A DNA stretch of 64,000 bases from an uncultured beta proteobacterium (GTDB lineage Bacteria > Pseudomonadota > Gammaproteobacteria > Burkholderiales > Burkholderiaceae): positions 1 to 64,000 of the forward strand of contig CAIJNI010000075.1 of NCBI GenBank assembly GCA_903821995.1, in the 5' to 3' direction. The position numbers and the translations under genes are program-made. The stretch's first letter is position 1; every line of letters begins with the position of its first letter. Below are positions 38,828 to 47,300 of this stretch, one piece after another. The notes beneath the pieces were generated by a model. It searched no databases and had not been told where the DNA came from. It saw only the letters and a program-made list of their open reading frames with translations.

Positions 38828-39817
38828 ATGCTCAGAAATCGTAAAAACATCAATTTAATTTTTGCTTTAGTCACTGTATTGTGTCCATTATTCAGTCCCT
38901 TTACTTATGCACAGGAAAAATGGCCAACTCATGCTATTACGATGATCGTGCCTTTTCCCCCTGGTGGGGTCGCTGATACCGTGGCTAGACCAGTTGCAGA
39001 GGCCCTCTCAAAACAACTGGGCCAACCCGTCATTGTTGAAAATAGAGCTGGCGCTGGCGGTGGGGTCGGAATGGCCTACGTTGCAAAATCTAAACCGGAT
39101 GGGTATACGATATTAATGTCTCTTTCATCAATTTCGATTATTCCTGAAGCTGACATCATTCTTGGAAAACCACAGTCATTCCAACTTAACCAATTTAACC
39201 CGATTGCTCGATTTACCGCTGATCCTACAGTCCTAGTAGTTCGTAGTGATAGTCCTTGGAAAACCTACCAAGACTTTCTCGCTGATATGAAAAAATCACC
39301 CGGGAAATTTAACTTTGGGTCTTCGGGTAATTACGGAACCATGCATGTCCCCATGGAAATGATTAAAGCGCACGATCACTTTTATATGACCCATATCCCT
39401 TATACCGGTGCAGGACCAGCTATCGTTGGTTTACTCGGCGGTCAAGTTGATGCTGTAGCAACAGGACCTGCTTCTATTTTGCAACATATCAAAGGCGGTA
39501 AAGTCAGAGCCCTTGCCCATTGGGGGGATAAACGTTTAGCAAGTCTTCCAGATGTTAAAAGCTTTAAAGAAATGGGAGAAGCCGTTGAATTTGCTCAATG
39601 GGCCGGTTTGTTTGTCCCCTCCAATGTCCCAGAAAATATTGTCACTCAACTACGCACCGCATCCCAAATTGCAGCTAATGATGAAAAGGTAAAAACCGTA
39701 ATGAGTGGAGCAGGTTCTCCAATTCAATATCTAGATGCCCCTGAATTCAAAATCTATGTTGATAACGATGCAAAAAAAATGACCGAGATTGTTAAACGTA
39801 TTGGCAAAGTAGAATAA
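38828..39817 (+). CDS. Bug/TctC-family periplasmic receptor
   Basis: Bug proteins are solute receptors of tripartite tricarboxylate transporters, abundant in Burkholderiales. This one has a signal peptide (NLIFALVTVLCPLFSPFTYAQ), the hallmark mature start WPTHAITMIVPFPPGGVADTVAR, VENRAGAGGGVGMAYVAKSKPDGYT, and GSSGNYGTMHVPMEM followed by IPYTGAGPAIVGLLGGQVD. The first ATG is at 38813, but a GGAG site inside that extension suits the ATG at 38828 (MLRNRKN), which also gives a cleaner signal peptide. No tctAB genes adjoin it. selO follows by 1 base. Confidence 0.9.
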   Translation: MLRNRKNINLIFALVTVLCPLFSPFTYAQEKWPTHAITMIVPFPPGGVADTVARPVAEALSKQLGQPVIVENRAGAGGGVGMAYVAKSKPDGYTILMSLSSISIIPEADIILGKPQSFQLNQFNPIARFTADPTVLVVRSDSPWKTYQDFLADMKKSPGKFNFGSSGNYGTMHVPMEMIKAHDHFYMTHIPYTGAGPAIVGLLGGQVDAVATGPASILQHIKGGKVRALAHWGDKRLASLPDVKSFKEMGEAVEFAQWAGLFVPSNVPENIVTQLRTASQIAANDEKVKTVMSGAGSPIQYLDAPEFKIYVDNDAKKMTEIVKRIGKVE

Positions 39818-39818
39818 A

Positions 39819-41324
39819 TTGCCTGTGAAGCATTCCTTTCAAGATCTTCAATGGACCCAAGGCTTTATCTCCTTGGGCCCTCATTTTTTTACAGAACTCA
39901 ACCCTACCCCGCTATCATCAGTTCGCATGGTAGCGAATTCACCTTCAGTAGCTGAACTCTTAGGCCTATCTGCTTCATTCGCAACAGATACTGAGTGGTT
40001 AAATATTTTGAGCGGCAACCACATAGAAGAGCCTCTAAAACCAATTGCAACAGTTTATTCAGGGCATCAATTTGGTGTCTGGGCCGGTCAACTCGGTGAC
40101 GGTCGCGCCATTATGTTAGGTGAAGTAGAGCATCGAGGTTCTTTTTGGGAAATACAACTCAAAGGTGCTGGCAAAACTCCATACTCACGAATGGGTGATG
40201 GTAAAGCTGTCCTGCGCTCTTCAATCAGAGAATATTTATGCTCTGAAGCAATGGCCTCATTAAATATCCCCACAACACGAGCACTCGCACTAGTCGCGTC
40301 CCCAGTTCAAGTCGTACGCGAAACTTTAGAAACCGCAGCTGTCGTCACGCGAGTCGCACCTAGCTTTATTCGTTTTGGTCATTTTGAACACTTTGCAAAT
40401 CAACCCGATATCTCGCTCCTAAAGCAACTCGCTGATTTTGTGATTACTCAGTATTATCCTGACTCTAAATTATCACTTACGCCCTACCTGCATTTTTTTG
40501 GAGAGGTATTAAAACGATCAGCACAACTCGTAGCTCAGTGGCAAGCCATTGGGTTTTGTCATGGTGTTCTCAACACAGATAATATGTCTATCCTCGCTCT
40601 AAGTATGGATTACGGCCCTTACGGCTTTATGGATGCATTTGATATGAATCATATTTGTAACCACACAGATACCCAAGGACGTTATTCATTCTCAAATCAA
40701 CCTCAAGTGTTTCATTGGAATTTAGTGAGGTTGGCTGAGTCCCTAGTTCTTCTTATCGCCGGAGATGCCTCAGAAGAATCAACTGAACGCGCAGTGGAAG
40801 AGCTGAAGAGCTCTTTAGCCGTATTCCCCGAAATTTACCAAGAGAATTACCAAGAGCTCATGCGTACCAAACTGGGTCTAGTCAATCTGAGCTTTGATCA
40901 ACAAACCAGCGACTTAATTAAAGATCTAATCACACTCCTTCATGACAACCGTGTTGATTACACTTATTTCTTTAGGCAACTTGCAACTTGGGTTGAAAAT
41001 CCAACAACCAAAATCATTGAGGATCTCATGATGAACCGTTTGACTTGGGGAAATTGGTCAAATCGATACCGAAAACTACTTGATATTTTAAATAAGCCAA
41101 ATTCAGAAATCGCTCAGCAAATGCGCTTAGTTAACCCAAAATATATTTTGCGACAGCACCTTGCTCAAGTAGCAATCGACCGATCACAACAAGGGGATGA
41201 TTCTGAAGTTCAAAAATTACAATCTATTTTGTCTAAACCTTTTGATGAACAACCTGAATTCGAAGCATATGCATCTCTTCCTCCCGACTGGGCTCAAGGT
41301 CTTGAGGTATCCTGTTCATCTTGA
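39819..41324 (+). CDS. selO: Protein adenylyltransferase SelO (YdiU)
   Basis: SelO is a pseudokinase-fold enzyme that transfers AMP to hydroxyl groups on proteins. The 501-residue product has [23 protein letters not shown], the [30 protein letters not shown]-type block (here beginning [14 protein letters not shown]), [14 protein letters not shown] with the conserved Asn/Asp metal site, and a C-terminal CSS (Cys499). Eukaryotic SelO carries selenocysteine at this position. The start is TTG at 39819, just past the Bug gene stop; a GTG two codons later is an alternative. Confidence 0.95.
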   Translation: [501 protein letters not shown]

Positions 41325-41361
41325 AAACTAAATTTTGTTCGCCGACTGCTAAACTATAGCT

Positions 41362-41880
41362 ATGGAAGAAGAATTTGAAGATGAAGATTATGGTCCGAGT
41401 AAATCGGAAATCAAACGCCAAATGCTGGTTCGTCAGGAATTAGCGCAAACACTTTCCGAGTTAAGTACCGATTCTATTAAAACACTTCCCATCGAAGAAA
41501 ATTTTATGGAAAAGTTATTAGAAACCCATAAGATCAAAACATTTGGGGCTATTAAACGTCACAAAATGTATCTAGGGAAAATGATTCGTGCTCTGGATGA
41601 GGATGAAATTAATGCGATCCGTGAAAGACTCGATGCACTTCAAGGTCTTAGTAAAGTCGAAACTGCAAAATTGCATCATATTGAGCAGCTTCGTGACAAA
41701 TTACTTAAAGATGAGCAATCCCTGACTGCCCTGATCTCTCAATATCCCGATGTCGATATCCAACCATTAAGAACAATGATTCGCAATGCGCGTAAAGAGA
41801 GGGAGCTTAATAAACCTCCTAAAGCGTACCGTGAGATCTTTCAGTTTTTAAAAAATCTGGATGAATTAGATCTATCTTAA
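41362..41880 (+). CDS. darP: Ribosome biogenesis protein DarP (YjgA)
   Basis: DarP, formerly YjgA/DUF615, promotes 50S subunit maturation. The 172-residue product has the acidic start MEEEFEDEDYGPSKSEIKRQ, then MLVRQELAQTLSELS, RHKMYLGKMIRALDEDEI, and the C-terminal KAYREIFQFLKNLDEL. It is highly charged and helical throughout. The 3' end overlaps the convergent Rieske gene by 9 bases. Confidence 0.92.
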   Translation: MEEEFEDEDYGPSKSEIKRQMLVRQELAQTLSELSTDSIKTLPIEENFMEKLLETHKIKTFGAIKRHKMYLGKMIRALDEDEINAIRERLDALQGLSKVETAKLHHIEQLRDKLLKDEQSLTALISQYPDVDIQPLRTMIRNARKERELNKPPKAYREIFQFLKNLDELDLS

Positions 41881-42273
41881 ATAGATTTTTTGGCCCACAA
41901 CATCGATCGGAACAGCAATCAGCTTGGATCCTTTAGGGCAAGGCCCTAAAACGCATTGACCACTGTCGGGAAGGTATAAGGCATTATGCGTTGAACAAAT
42001 AATATGCTGTTGATCGTCATCAAAAAACTGCCCAGGGTTCCAGTCCATTTCCATTGGAATATGAGCACAACGATTGAGATAGGCATAAATACCTCCATCA
42101 AACAGGATCACAAAGGCGGGCAATAATTCATCCGGCTCATCCAGTAAGCCCTCAAAAGGGACAATATCCCTTGTTGCCAGTTGAAAACGAAACCCTTGGC
42201 CCGCTTCTTCTAGATCAGATACTTCACAGATCAACTGTCCATGAGTTACCAGTGGTTCGAATTCTTCTGACAT
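41872..42273 (-). CDS. Rieske [2Fe-2S] ferredoxin-like protein
   Basis: The 133-residue single-domain protein has the Rieske cluster motifs CAHIPMEMDW (Cys-x-His) and CSTHNALYLPDSGQC (Cys-x-x-His), spaced as in soluble Rieske proteins. It has no membrane anchor or signal peptide. Such proteins serve as electron carriers to oxygenases or other redox enzymes, but none is adjacent, so the partner is unknown. The 3' end overlaps darP convergently. Confidence 0.88.
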   Translation of the reverse strand: MSEEFEPLVTHGQLICEVSDLEEAGQGFRFQLATRDIVPFEGLLDEPDELLPAFVILFDGGIYAYLNRCAHIPMEMDWNPGQFFDDDQQHIICSTHNALYLPDSGQCVLGPCPKGSKLIAVPIDVVGQKIYLR

Positions 42274-42362
42274 AGTTTTAGACGGTTTCTTTATTTCAAT
42301 TTAAAATGGGACAGCTATTACCTGTAATTCTAACAACCTAACAATAAAGACATTCATTTCTC

Positions 42363-42905
42363 ATGACTAATCAAATTATTCCCTATCAACCCCATGATAT
42401 TGCTGAACCTAAAGAAGTTGTTGATGCCGTTAGACTTCGTCGTGGAGGCACACTGCTTAACTTAGACCGGATGCTCTTACATAGCATCCCTTTCACCCGC
42501 GGTTGGAATGCCTTTATTAAAGAGGTGCGTGAAAATTTAACTCTTTCTCCTAAATATAGAGAAATTGGTATGTGCGGTGTGGCTATTTTGAATCATGCTG
42601 AATATGAATTCTTCCATCACGCCCCAGAACTCCTAAAAGCCGGTGGCACGCAAGCTCAAGTAGACGAACTCAGGAAAATAGGAACAAGTGCAATGGATCT
42701 ATCTAAGTTCGATGCCATTGAACAAGATATCGTGCTCCTTACGCTTCATATGACCCGCGATATTGAAGTTCCTACTGACATCATGTCCCGTTTACAAAAA
42801 TCTTTGGGCAATGTTCATATTGTTGAAATCGTTGGCGTCATCGCTGCATACAATATGGTTTCAAGATTTTTAATTGCCACAGGTATTCAACCTGAGAATC
42901 ATTAA
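42363..42905 (+). CDS. Carboxymuconolactone decarboxylase/AhpD-like family protein
   Basis: The 180-residue cytoplasmic protein has the helical CMD/AhpD-like core: LTLSPKYREIGMCGVAILNHAEYEFFHHAPELLKAGGT. The ExxxxxxxxxxxxH/HH pattern is conserved. The CxxC pair of true AhpD alkylhydroperoxidases is missing, so thiol peroxidase activity is unlikely. The C-terminal half (IVEIVGVIAAYNMVSRFL) fits the YNMVxR ending of the CMD group. Substrate unknown. A perfect 7-bp hairpin lies just downstream. Confidence 0.85.
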   Translation: MTNQIIPYQPHDIAEPKEVVDAVRLRRGGTLLNLDRMLLHSIPFTRGWNAFIKEVRENLTLSPKYREIGMCGVAILNHAEYEFFHHAPELLKAGGTQAQVDELRKIGTSAMDLSKFDAIEQDIVLLTLHMTRDIEVPTDIMSRLQKSLGNVHIVEIVGVIAAYNMVSRFLIATGIQPENH

Positions 42906-42913
42906 CCCTAACT

Positions 42914-42940
42914 CCCCAACCTGTCCTTAAGAAGTTGGGG
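42914..42940 (+). terminator. Hairpin after the CMD-family gene, possible weak terminator
   Basis: CCCCAAC (42914-42920) pairs with GTTGGGG (42934-42940) across a 13-base loop, followed by AAATTTT. It begins 9 bases after the CMD stop and ends 12 bases before the TTG start of the next gene. The T-run is short and the loop long, so it may attenuate or process the transcript rather than stop it fully. Confidence 0.45.
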
Positions 42941-42952
42941 AAATTTTGAAGA

Positions 42953-44152
42953 TTGTCTCAATTGCTCATCACTGAAATTTATGCCGCTATTGAGGATATT
43001 CCTGCAGGTGACTGGAATGCACTACTAATCCACCCTGAAGCGTCACCATTCATTCGCCATGAGTACCTCTTAGCCATGGAAAAAAGTGGGAGTGTCACAA
43101 AAAAAACGGGGTGGAGCCCTTGCCATTTCACTGTATGGGAGGATGAACCCCGCACCCTACTGTGCGCAATGCCCTGCTACCTTAAAACCCACTCCTATGG
43201 AGAGTATGTCTTTGATTGGGCATGGGCAAATGCTTATCAAGAACATGGACTAAAGTACTACCCAAAGCTTTTATCTGCAATACCGTTCACACCAGTTCCT
43301 GGTATGCGTCTGCTTGGGAGTCACCTCCGAGCAAAAAAAATGATCTTAAACGCTGCGGCACAATTTGCTAAAGAAAATGATTTTTCTTCTATCCATATTC
43401 TTTTTCCACTAGAAGAGGATTTTCCACTCTTTAAAGATTTGGAATATCTACGCCGTGAATCGATTCAGTTTCATTGGCAAAATAAATCTTTAGAACACCC
43501 ATTAGAAAAGCTCTCTACTTTTGAGGAGTTTTTATATACACTGAATAAAAAACGGCGTAACAATATTTTGCGTGAGAAAAACTCTGTGATTCAAGCAGGT
43601 GTTATCTATGAACAAATCCCTGGTGAACAAATGACTTCAACAGATTGGAATTTCTTCTATACCTGTTATGAAAACACTTATTTTAATCATGGCAATGCCC
43701 CCTACCTCACACGTGAGTTTTTTACACAAATAGGCGTTTCGATGGGTCAATATATCCACTTTATCGTTGCCAAAGAGAACCATGAGCGTATCGCCTGCTC
43801 ATTACTTTTTAGAAGCAGAAATGTGAACGGGCAAGAAAGAGCCTATGGCCGATATTGGGGGAGCATTAAATATGTCCCCAATTTACATTTTGAAACGGCT
43901 TACTATCAGAGTATTGAGTTCTGTATTCGAGAAAAAATAGCCGTCTTTGAAGGCGGAGCACAAGGGGAACATAAAATCCACCGTGGGCTCTTACCTGTCA
44001 ATCTTTACTCTATGCACTTCCTACTCGATGACCGCTTTGCCAGCGCAGTAGAAAACTACCTTAAACGCGAAGGAATAGCAATTCACCAACATCTCAATGA
44101 ACTTGAGGATCATCAACCCATCAAGCGGATTGAAAACAAAGCTGCTAATTAA
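42953..44152 (+). CDS. GNAT-fold acyltransferase of the peptidogalycan (DUF482) family
   Basis: The 399-residue protein has the blocks SPFIRHEYLLAMEKSGSV, GWSPCHFTVWEDE, SYGEYVFDWAWANAY, FLYTLNKKRRNNILREKNSV and the late YYQSIEFCIREKIAVFEGGAQGEHKIHRG. These identify the DUF482/peptidogalycan-biosynthesis group of N-acyltransferase-like proteins, whose substrate is unsettled. The start appears to be TTG at 42953, 47 bases after the CMD stop, preceded by a weak GAAG. The stop overlaps the stop of the small antisense-oriented gene at 44149. Confidence 0.85.
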   Translation: MSQLLITEIYAAIEDIPAGDWNALLIHPEASPFIRHEYLLAMEKSGSVTKKTGWSPCHFTVWEDEPRTLLCAMPCYLKTHSYGEYVFDWAWANAYQEHGLKYYPKLLSAIPFTPVPGMRLLGSHLRAKKMILNAAAQFAKENDFSSIHILFPLEEDFPLFKDLEYLRRESIQFHWQNKSLEHPLEKLSTFEEFLYTLNKKRRNNILREKNSVIQAGVIYEQIPGEQMTSTDWNFFYTCYENTYFNHGNAPYLTREFFTQIGVSMGQYIHFIVAKENHERIACSLLFRSRNVNGQERAYGRYWGSIKYVPNLHFETAYYQSIEFCIREKIAVFEGGAQGEHKIHRGLLPVNLYSMHFLLDDRFASAVENYLKREGIAIHQHLNELEDHQPIKRIENKAAN

Positions 44153-44250
44153 GCAATGTAGCCTTTAGATTTAAAGTATTTTGTATAAGCTTCAATTCCT
44201 TCTAAAACAGCTTTAAAACTTAGAACAATCGTTTTTAAAATATTTTTCAT
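44149..44250 (-). CDS. Small 33-residue protein, second gene of a two-gene small-ORF unit
   Basis: The minus-strand ATG at 44250 follows AAGGAAATAAA, a good ribosome site, and runs 33 codons to TAA at 44151-44149. The product starts MKNILKTIVLSFKAVLEGIE and ends AYTKYFKSKGYIA. It is basic, predicted as one amphipathic helix with a short tail. It begins 9 bases after the stop of the 49-codon gene upstream, which implies one transcript. The stop interlocks with the convergent acyltransferase stop. I do not recognise a named family; helical Burkholderiales mini-proteins of this general look exist. Confidence 0.6.
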   Translation of the reverse strand: MKNILKTIVLSFKAVLEGIEAYTKYFKSKGYIA

Positions 44251-44259
44251 TTTATTTCC

Positions 44260-44409
44260 TTAATTAGTATGCTGATTTTGAAAATCAAATATCAGTCTTT
44301 CAACTTCATATAACGAACTGGGGTGATGACTGGTAATGTAGTCCTCATAGTCATGATTTAAAAAAAATGATATAAAGCACTGATTTATATATAAAAATAT
44401 ACTTTTCAC
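44260..44409 (-). CDS. Small 49-residue protein, resembles DUF3563-type mini-proteins
   Basis: The minus-strand GTG at 44409 has an AGGAG site 6 bases upstream (44420-44416) and runs 49 codons to TAA at 44262-44260. The first 17 residues are hydrophobic (SIFLYINQCFISFFL). The rest, NHDYEDYITSHHPSSLYEVE then RLIFDFQNQHTN, recalls the AYLAxSxDxxDLExRMRxLxR pattern of DUF3563 proteins of Burkholderiales. The match is by eye and partial. It is followed by the 33-codon gene. A possible -10 (GATAAT on the minus strand, 44456-44451) lies about 40 bases upstream. Confidence 0.6.
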   Translation of the reverse strand: MKSIFLYINQCFISFFLNHDYEDYITSHHPSSLYEVERLIFDFQNQHTN

Positions 44410-44605
44410 TTAAAACTCCTTAAAAACAATATTAGGGTTAATACCTAAGTATTATCACTTATTTTAAAGAAGTTTGCTTAATCATTTTAAAAGAAGGTCG
44501 AATGGTAAGATAGCTACAAACTTTAAAACATTCAAAAAATAAAAAAAATTAAAGTTATGATTTCGTTCAACCAAAAGTTAAATCTGTCCATAGGTTCGCT
44601 ATCTA
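44410..44605. promoter_or_regulatory. Divergent intergenic region between small-ORF unit and sensor kinase gene
   Basis: This very AT-rich stretch separates the leftward small-ORF unit from the rightward kinase gene. The minus strand reads AAGTGATAATACTTAGG (around 44444-44460), an extended -10-like element that could drive the small ORFs. No strong -35 was found. There is no obvious ribosome site before the kinase ATG at 44606, and no further ORF or RNA gene was recognised. Confidence 0.35.
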
Positions 44606-46078
44606 ATGCTACCCATTGAGGCACAAACATCAGCGCTGATGGTGTGCCTAATTTATCTAATGCTTCATTCCGCTATTTGGTTTGCTTTATTAGATAATAT
44701 GAATACGCAAGTTCGTTTGTGGACCGTCTCTGGACTCATTAGTGGAGTAGCGGTCATTTTCCTTTCCGCTCAAGGTTTTGTCTCAGACTTTACTTTTTAC
44801 TACATCGCACAACTATTAATGGTCATCGGGAACTTAGGCAGAATGATCTCCCTAAGATTGTATTTACCAGAAACTCTAAAGACCAGTTGTTTTATCTATT
44901 ACATTGTTAACCTGATCTACTATTTGGTTTTTTGTTATTTGATATATGCAAAATATTCTGATGTTAATTTATCGATAATATTTTATAGTTTTTATGCTTT
45001 TATTTGTTTTGATTATTTTGTGATTGGATACCATTTATCTAAAAAGAAATCTACCTTAGGGACAAGGCTACTCATGATCTCTGGGATTAGCTTTACATTA
45101 TCTTTGGGGATCAAATCCTTAGCGCTCATTTTTGGGAGTAGTTCACCCAACATCTATGCACTTACTCCAGATCATATTGTGATGATTATTGGACAATTTG
45201 TTGCAATAACTACCAGCAATATTGCTTTTCTTAGAATAGCACTCGAAAATATTGAAATAAAACATATCCAGTCAGCTCAGAATTTAGCAAAAACACAAGA
45301 ACGAGCAGATGCGGAAAAAAAATATAGTTCTGAACTTAAAAAATTATTAACAGAACGTGAGGAATTGATTAGACAACTTACTCTTTTTAATCAAACGGCT
45401 GGTATAGGTGCATTGGTTGCAAGTTTAGCGCATGAGTTAAATCAACCTTTAGCAGCTATGCGGTTAAATTCAGAATTACTTGGGACACTTCAAAGTGCTT
45501 CAAATGATCGATTTATCCAAGACATCTCAGAAAATTTAATTACAGATAATAAGAGAGCATCAAATTTAATAAACTCCTTGAGAAAGCTTTTTACACACGG
45601 AGGAATAAATTCAACACAATTTAATTTAAATGAACTCATTAACGATGTTGTTTATATTTGCCAACCTAAACTGAATCAAAAATCAATAAAACTCTCTATT
45701 GACTCTAATCAAAGTGAACTATTTTTATTGGGAGATAAAGTTCAAATTCAACAAGTGATTATTAATTTAGTGAACAATGCAATTGATTCTTTTGAAGGAA
45801 TTAATCAAATTTCTCCCGCTATCATCATTAAAACTGATTTAGTAAACAATACGATTCAGTTAGATGTTACTGATAATGGTTGCGGAATTACTGAAGATAT
45901 GCAAAACCAATTATTTAATCTTTTTAAATCGACAAAAGCAACTGGAATGGGTGTAGGTCTGTGGCTGACCAAAACAATAGTTGAATCTCACTTTGGAGAA
46001 ATCTCCGTTGTAAGTAATCTAGGTAATGGCACGACTTTTAGTGTACTCATACCAGATAATTTACTCCCAAACACATAG
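44606..46078 (+). CDS. Orphan membrane-bound sensor histidine kinase
   Basis: The 490-residue protein has seven or so N-terminal hydrophobic segments (about 8-210), a coiled-coil linker (IKHIQSAQNLAKTQERADAE) and an HK4-like kinase core. That core has an H-box SLAHELNQPLAAMRL with the phosphorylatable His near residue 275, N-box NLVNNAIDSF, G1 DNGCGI, F-box LFNLFKSTKATG and G2 GMGVGLWLTK. The H-box form resembles C4-dicarboxylate/FixL-type kinases. There is no receiver domain, and no response regulator gene is adjacent, so its partner is elsewhere. The integral membrane sensor suggests detection of a membrane or redox cue, but the signal is unknown. Confidence 0.9.
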   Translation: MLPIEAQTSALMVCLIYLMLHSAIWFALLDNMNTQVRLWTVSGLISGVAVIFLSAQGFVSDFTFYYIAQLLMVIGNLGRMISLRLYLPETLKTSCFIYYIVNLIYYLVFCYLIYAKYSDVNLSIIFYSFYAFICFDYFVIGYHLSKKKSTLGTRLLMISGISFTLSLGIKSLALIFGSSSPNIYALTPDHIVMIIGQFVAITTSNIAFLRIALENIEIKHIQSAQNLAKTQERADAEKKYSSELKKLLTEREELIRQLTLFNQTAGIGALVASLAHELNQPLAAMRLNSELLGTLQSASNDRFIQDISENLITDNKRASNLINSLRKLFTHGGINSTQFNLNELINDVVYICQPKLNQKSIKLSIDSNQSELFLLGDKVQIQQVIINLVNNAIDSFEGINQISPAIIIKTDLVNNTIQLDVTDNGCGITEDMQNQLFNLFKSTKATGMGVGLWLTKTIVESHFGEISVVSNLGNGTTFSVLIPDNLLPNT

Positions 46079-46096
46079 TGAATAAGTTGCACTGCT

Positions 46097-47101
46097 TTAT
46101 TCAGCTTTAGCTCCCGATTTTTTGACTACCGCCGACCATTTCGTTGCCTCACTCTGTATGAATTGATTGAGTTGATCCGGGTTTAAAAGGTTAGTTTCTA
46201 AGCCGATTTTAAATAGTCGTTCCTTAATTTCAGCAGAACCCATTACTCGATTAACTTCAAAATTAAGTTTATCTAAGATGGGCTTGGGGAGATTTGCTGG
46301 TCCTAGTAAAGCAAACCAAGATGTTGCATCAAATCCCATCAAGCCTGATTCAGAAATAGTCGGTATATCCGGAGCAGAGGGAGAGCGTTTAGCACTTGTC
46401 ACTGCTAAAGCTCTTAAGCTCCCCTCACGAACTAGTGGTATCGCAGATGGCATATTATCAAAAATCATGGTGATGCGCCCCCCCATTAAATCAGGAATAG
46501 ATGAAGCTCTTCCTTTATAAGGTATATGGGTCATATCCACACCAGCCATCACTTTAAACAATTCTCCAGAAAGATGAATCGAGGTGCCACTTCCAGAAGA
46601 CCCAAAGGTGAGTTCACCAGGTTTGCTTTTAGCTAAAGCGATAAGCTCTTCAACCGTTTTAGCTGGAACTTGGTTATTAACGACCAATAGGTTAGGAGTA
46701 GAACCTAAAAAGGCTATCGCTGAAAAATCTTTTTCAGCGTTGTATGGAATCTTTTCATACAAATATGGATTAATCGTTTGAGTACCTACCGTACCCACAA
46801 GCAATGTATAACCATCCGCTTTGCTTTTTGCCACATAGTCTGCGCCAATATTTCCACCAGCCCCAGCCCTATTTTCTACAGTAACTGAAACACCTAAAGT
46901 GGTTTGTAACTTTTCACTTAATATTCGCGCAAGGGTATCTGGAGCCCCTCCAGGTGTAAATGTCACAATAAGTCGAATGGGTTGCGTTGGCCAACTAGGC
47001 TGAGATATAGACCAAGGACTGCTTACAGCACAGAAAAAAAAGAAAATACTAGCGCTAAGTTTTTTAAATCCCCATCCAATACTTAGTTGATTTTTTTTCA
47101 T
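46097..47101 (-). CDS. Bug/TctC-family periplasmic receptor
   Basis: The 334-residue receptor has a signal peptide (LSASIFFFFCAVSSPWSIS), mature start WPTQPIRLIVTFTPGGAPDTLARIL, VENRAGAGGNIGADYVAKSKADGYTLLV, GSSGSGTSIHLSGELFKV and the IPYKGRASSIPDLMGGRI ligand loop. The aspartate in the PGGAPDT loop usually contacts the ligand's amide or carboxylate region in Bug proteins. It stands alone with no TctAB, convergent with the sensor kinase gene (18 bases between stops). Confidence 0.92.
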   Translation of the reverse strand: MKKNQLSIGWGFKKLSASIFFFFCAVSSPWSISQPSWPTQPIRLIVTFTPGGAPDTLARILSEKLQTTLGVSVTVENRAGAGGNIGADYVAKSKADGYTLLVGTVGTQTINPYLYEKIPYNAEKDFSAIAFLGSTPNLLVVNNQVPAKTVEELIALAKSKPGELTFGSSGSGTSIHLSGELFKVMAGVDMTHIPYKGRASSIPDLMGGRITMIFDNMPSAIPLVREGSLRALAVTSAKRSPSAPDIPTISESGLMGFDATSWFALLGPANLPKPILDKLNFEVNRVMGSAEIKERLFKIGLETNLLNPDQLNQFIQSEATKWSAVVKKSGAKAE

Positions 47102-47300
47102 ATCTATCTCCAGTTATTTGCGCGCATTTAATGCAATACCTCTAAGTTAAAAAACTAGCTAACCACGTGTCAGTAGCTTTAAAAAATAGAACACTAAATA
47201 CTGTTTTATATTAACTATCTCAGTTATAAATATCAAATGCTCTAGGGACTTACCCTTTAGAAGATTGCGCGACTCTCATCAGAGATGAATTTACTAAGAA

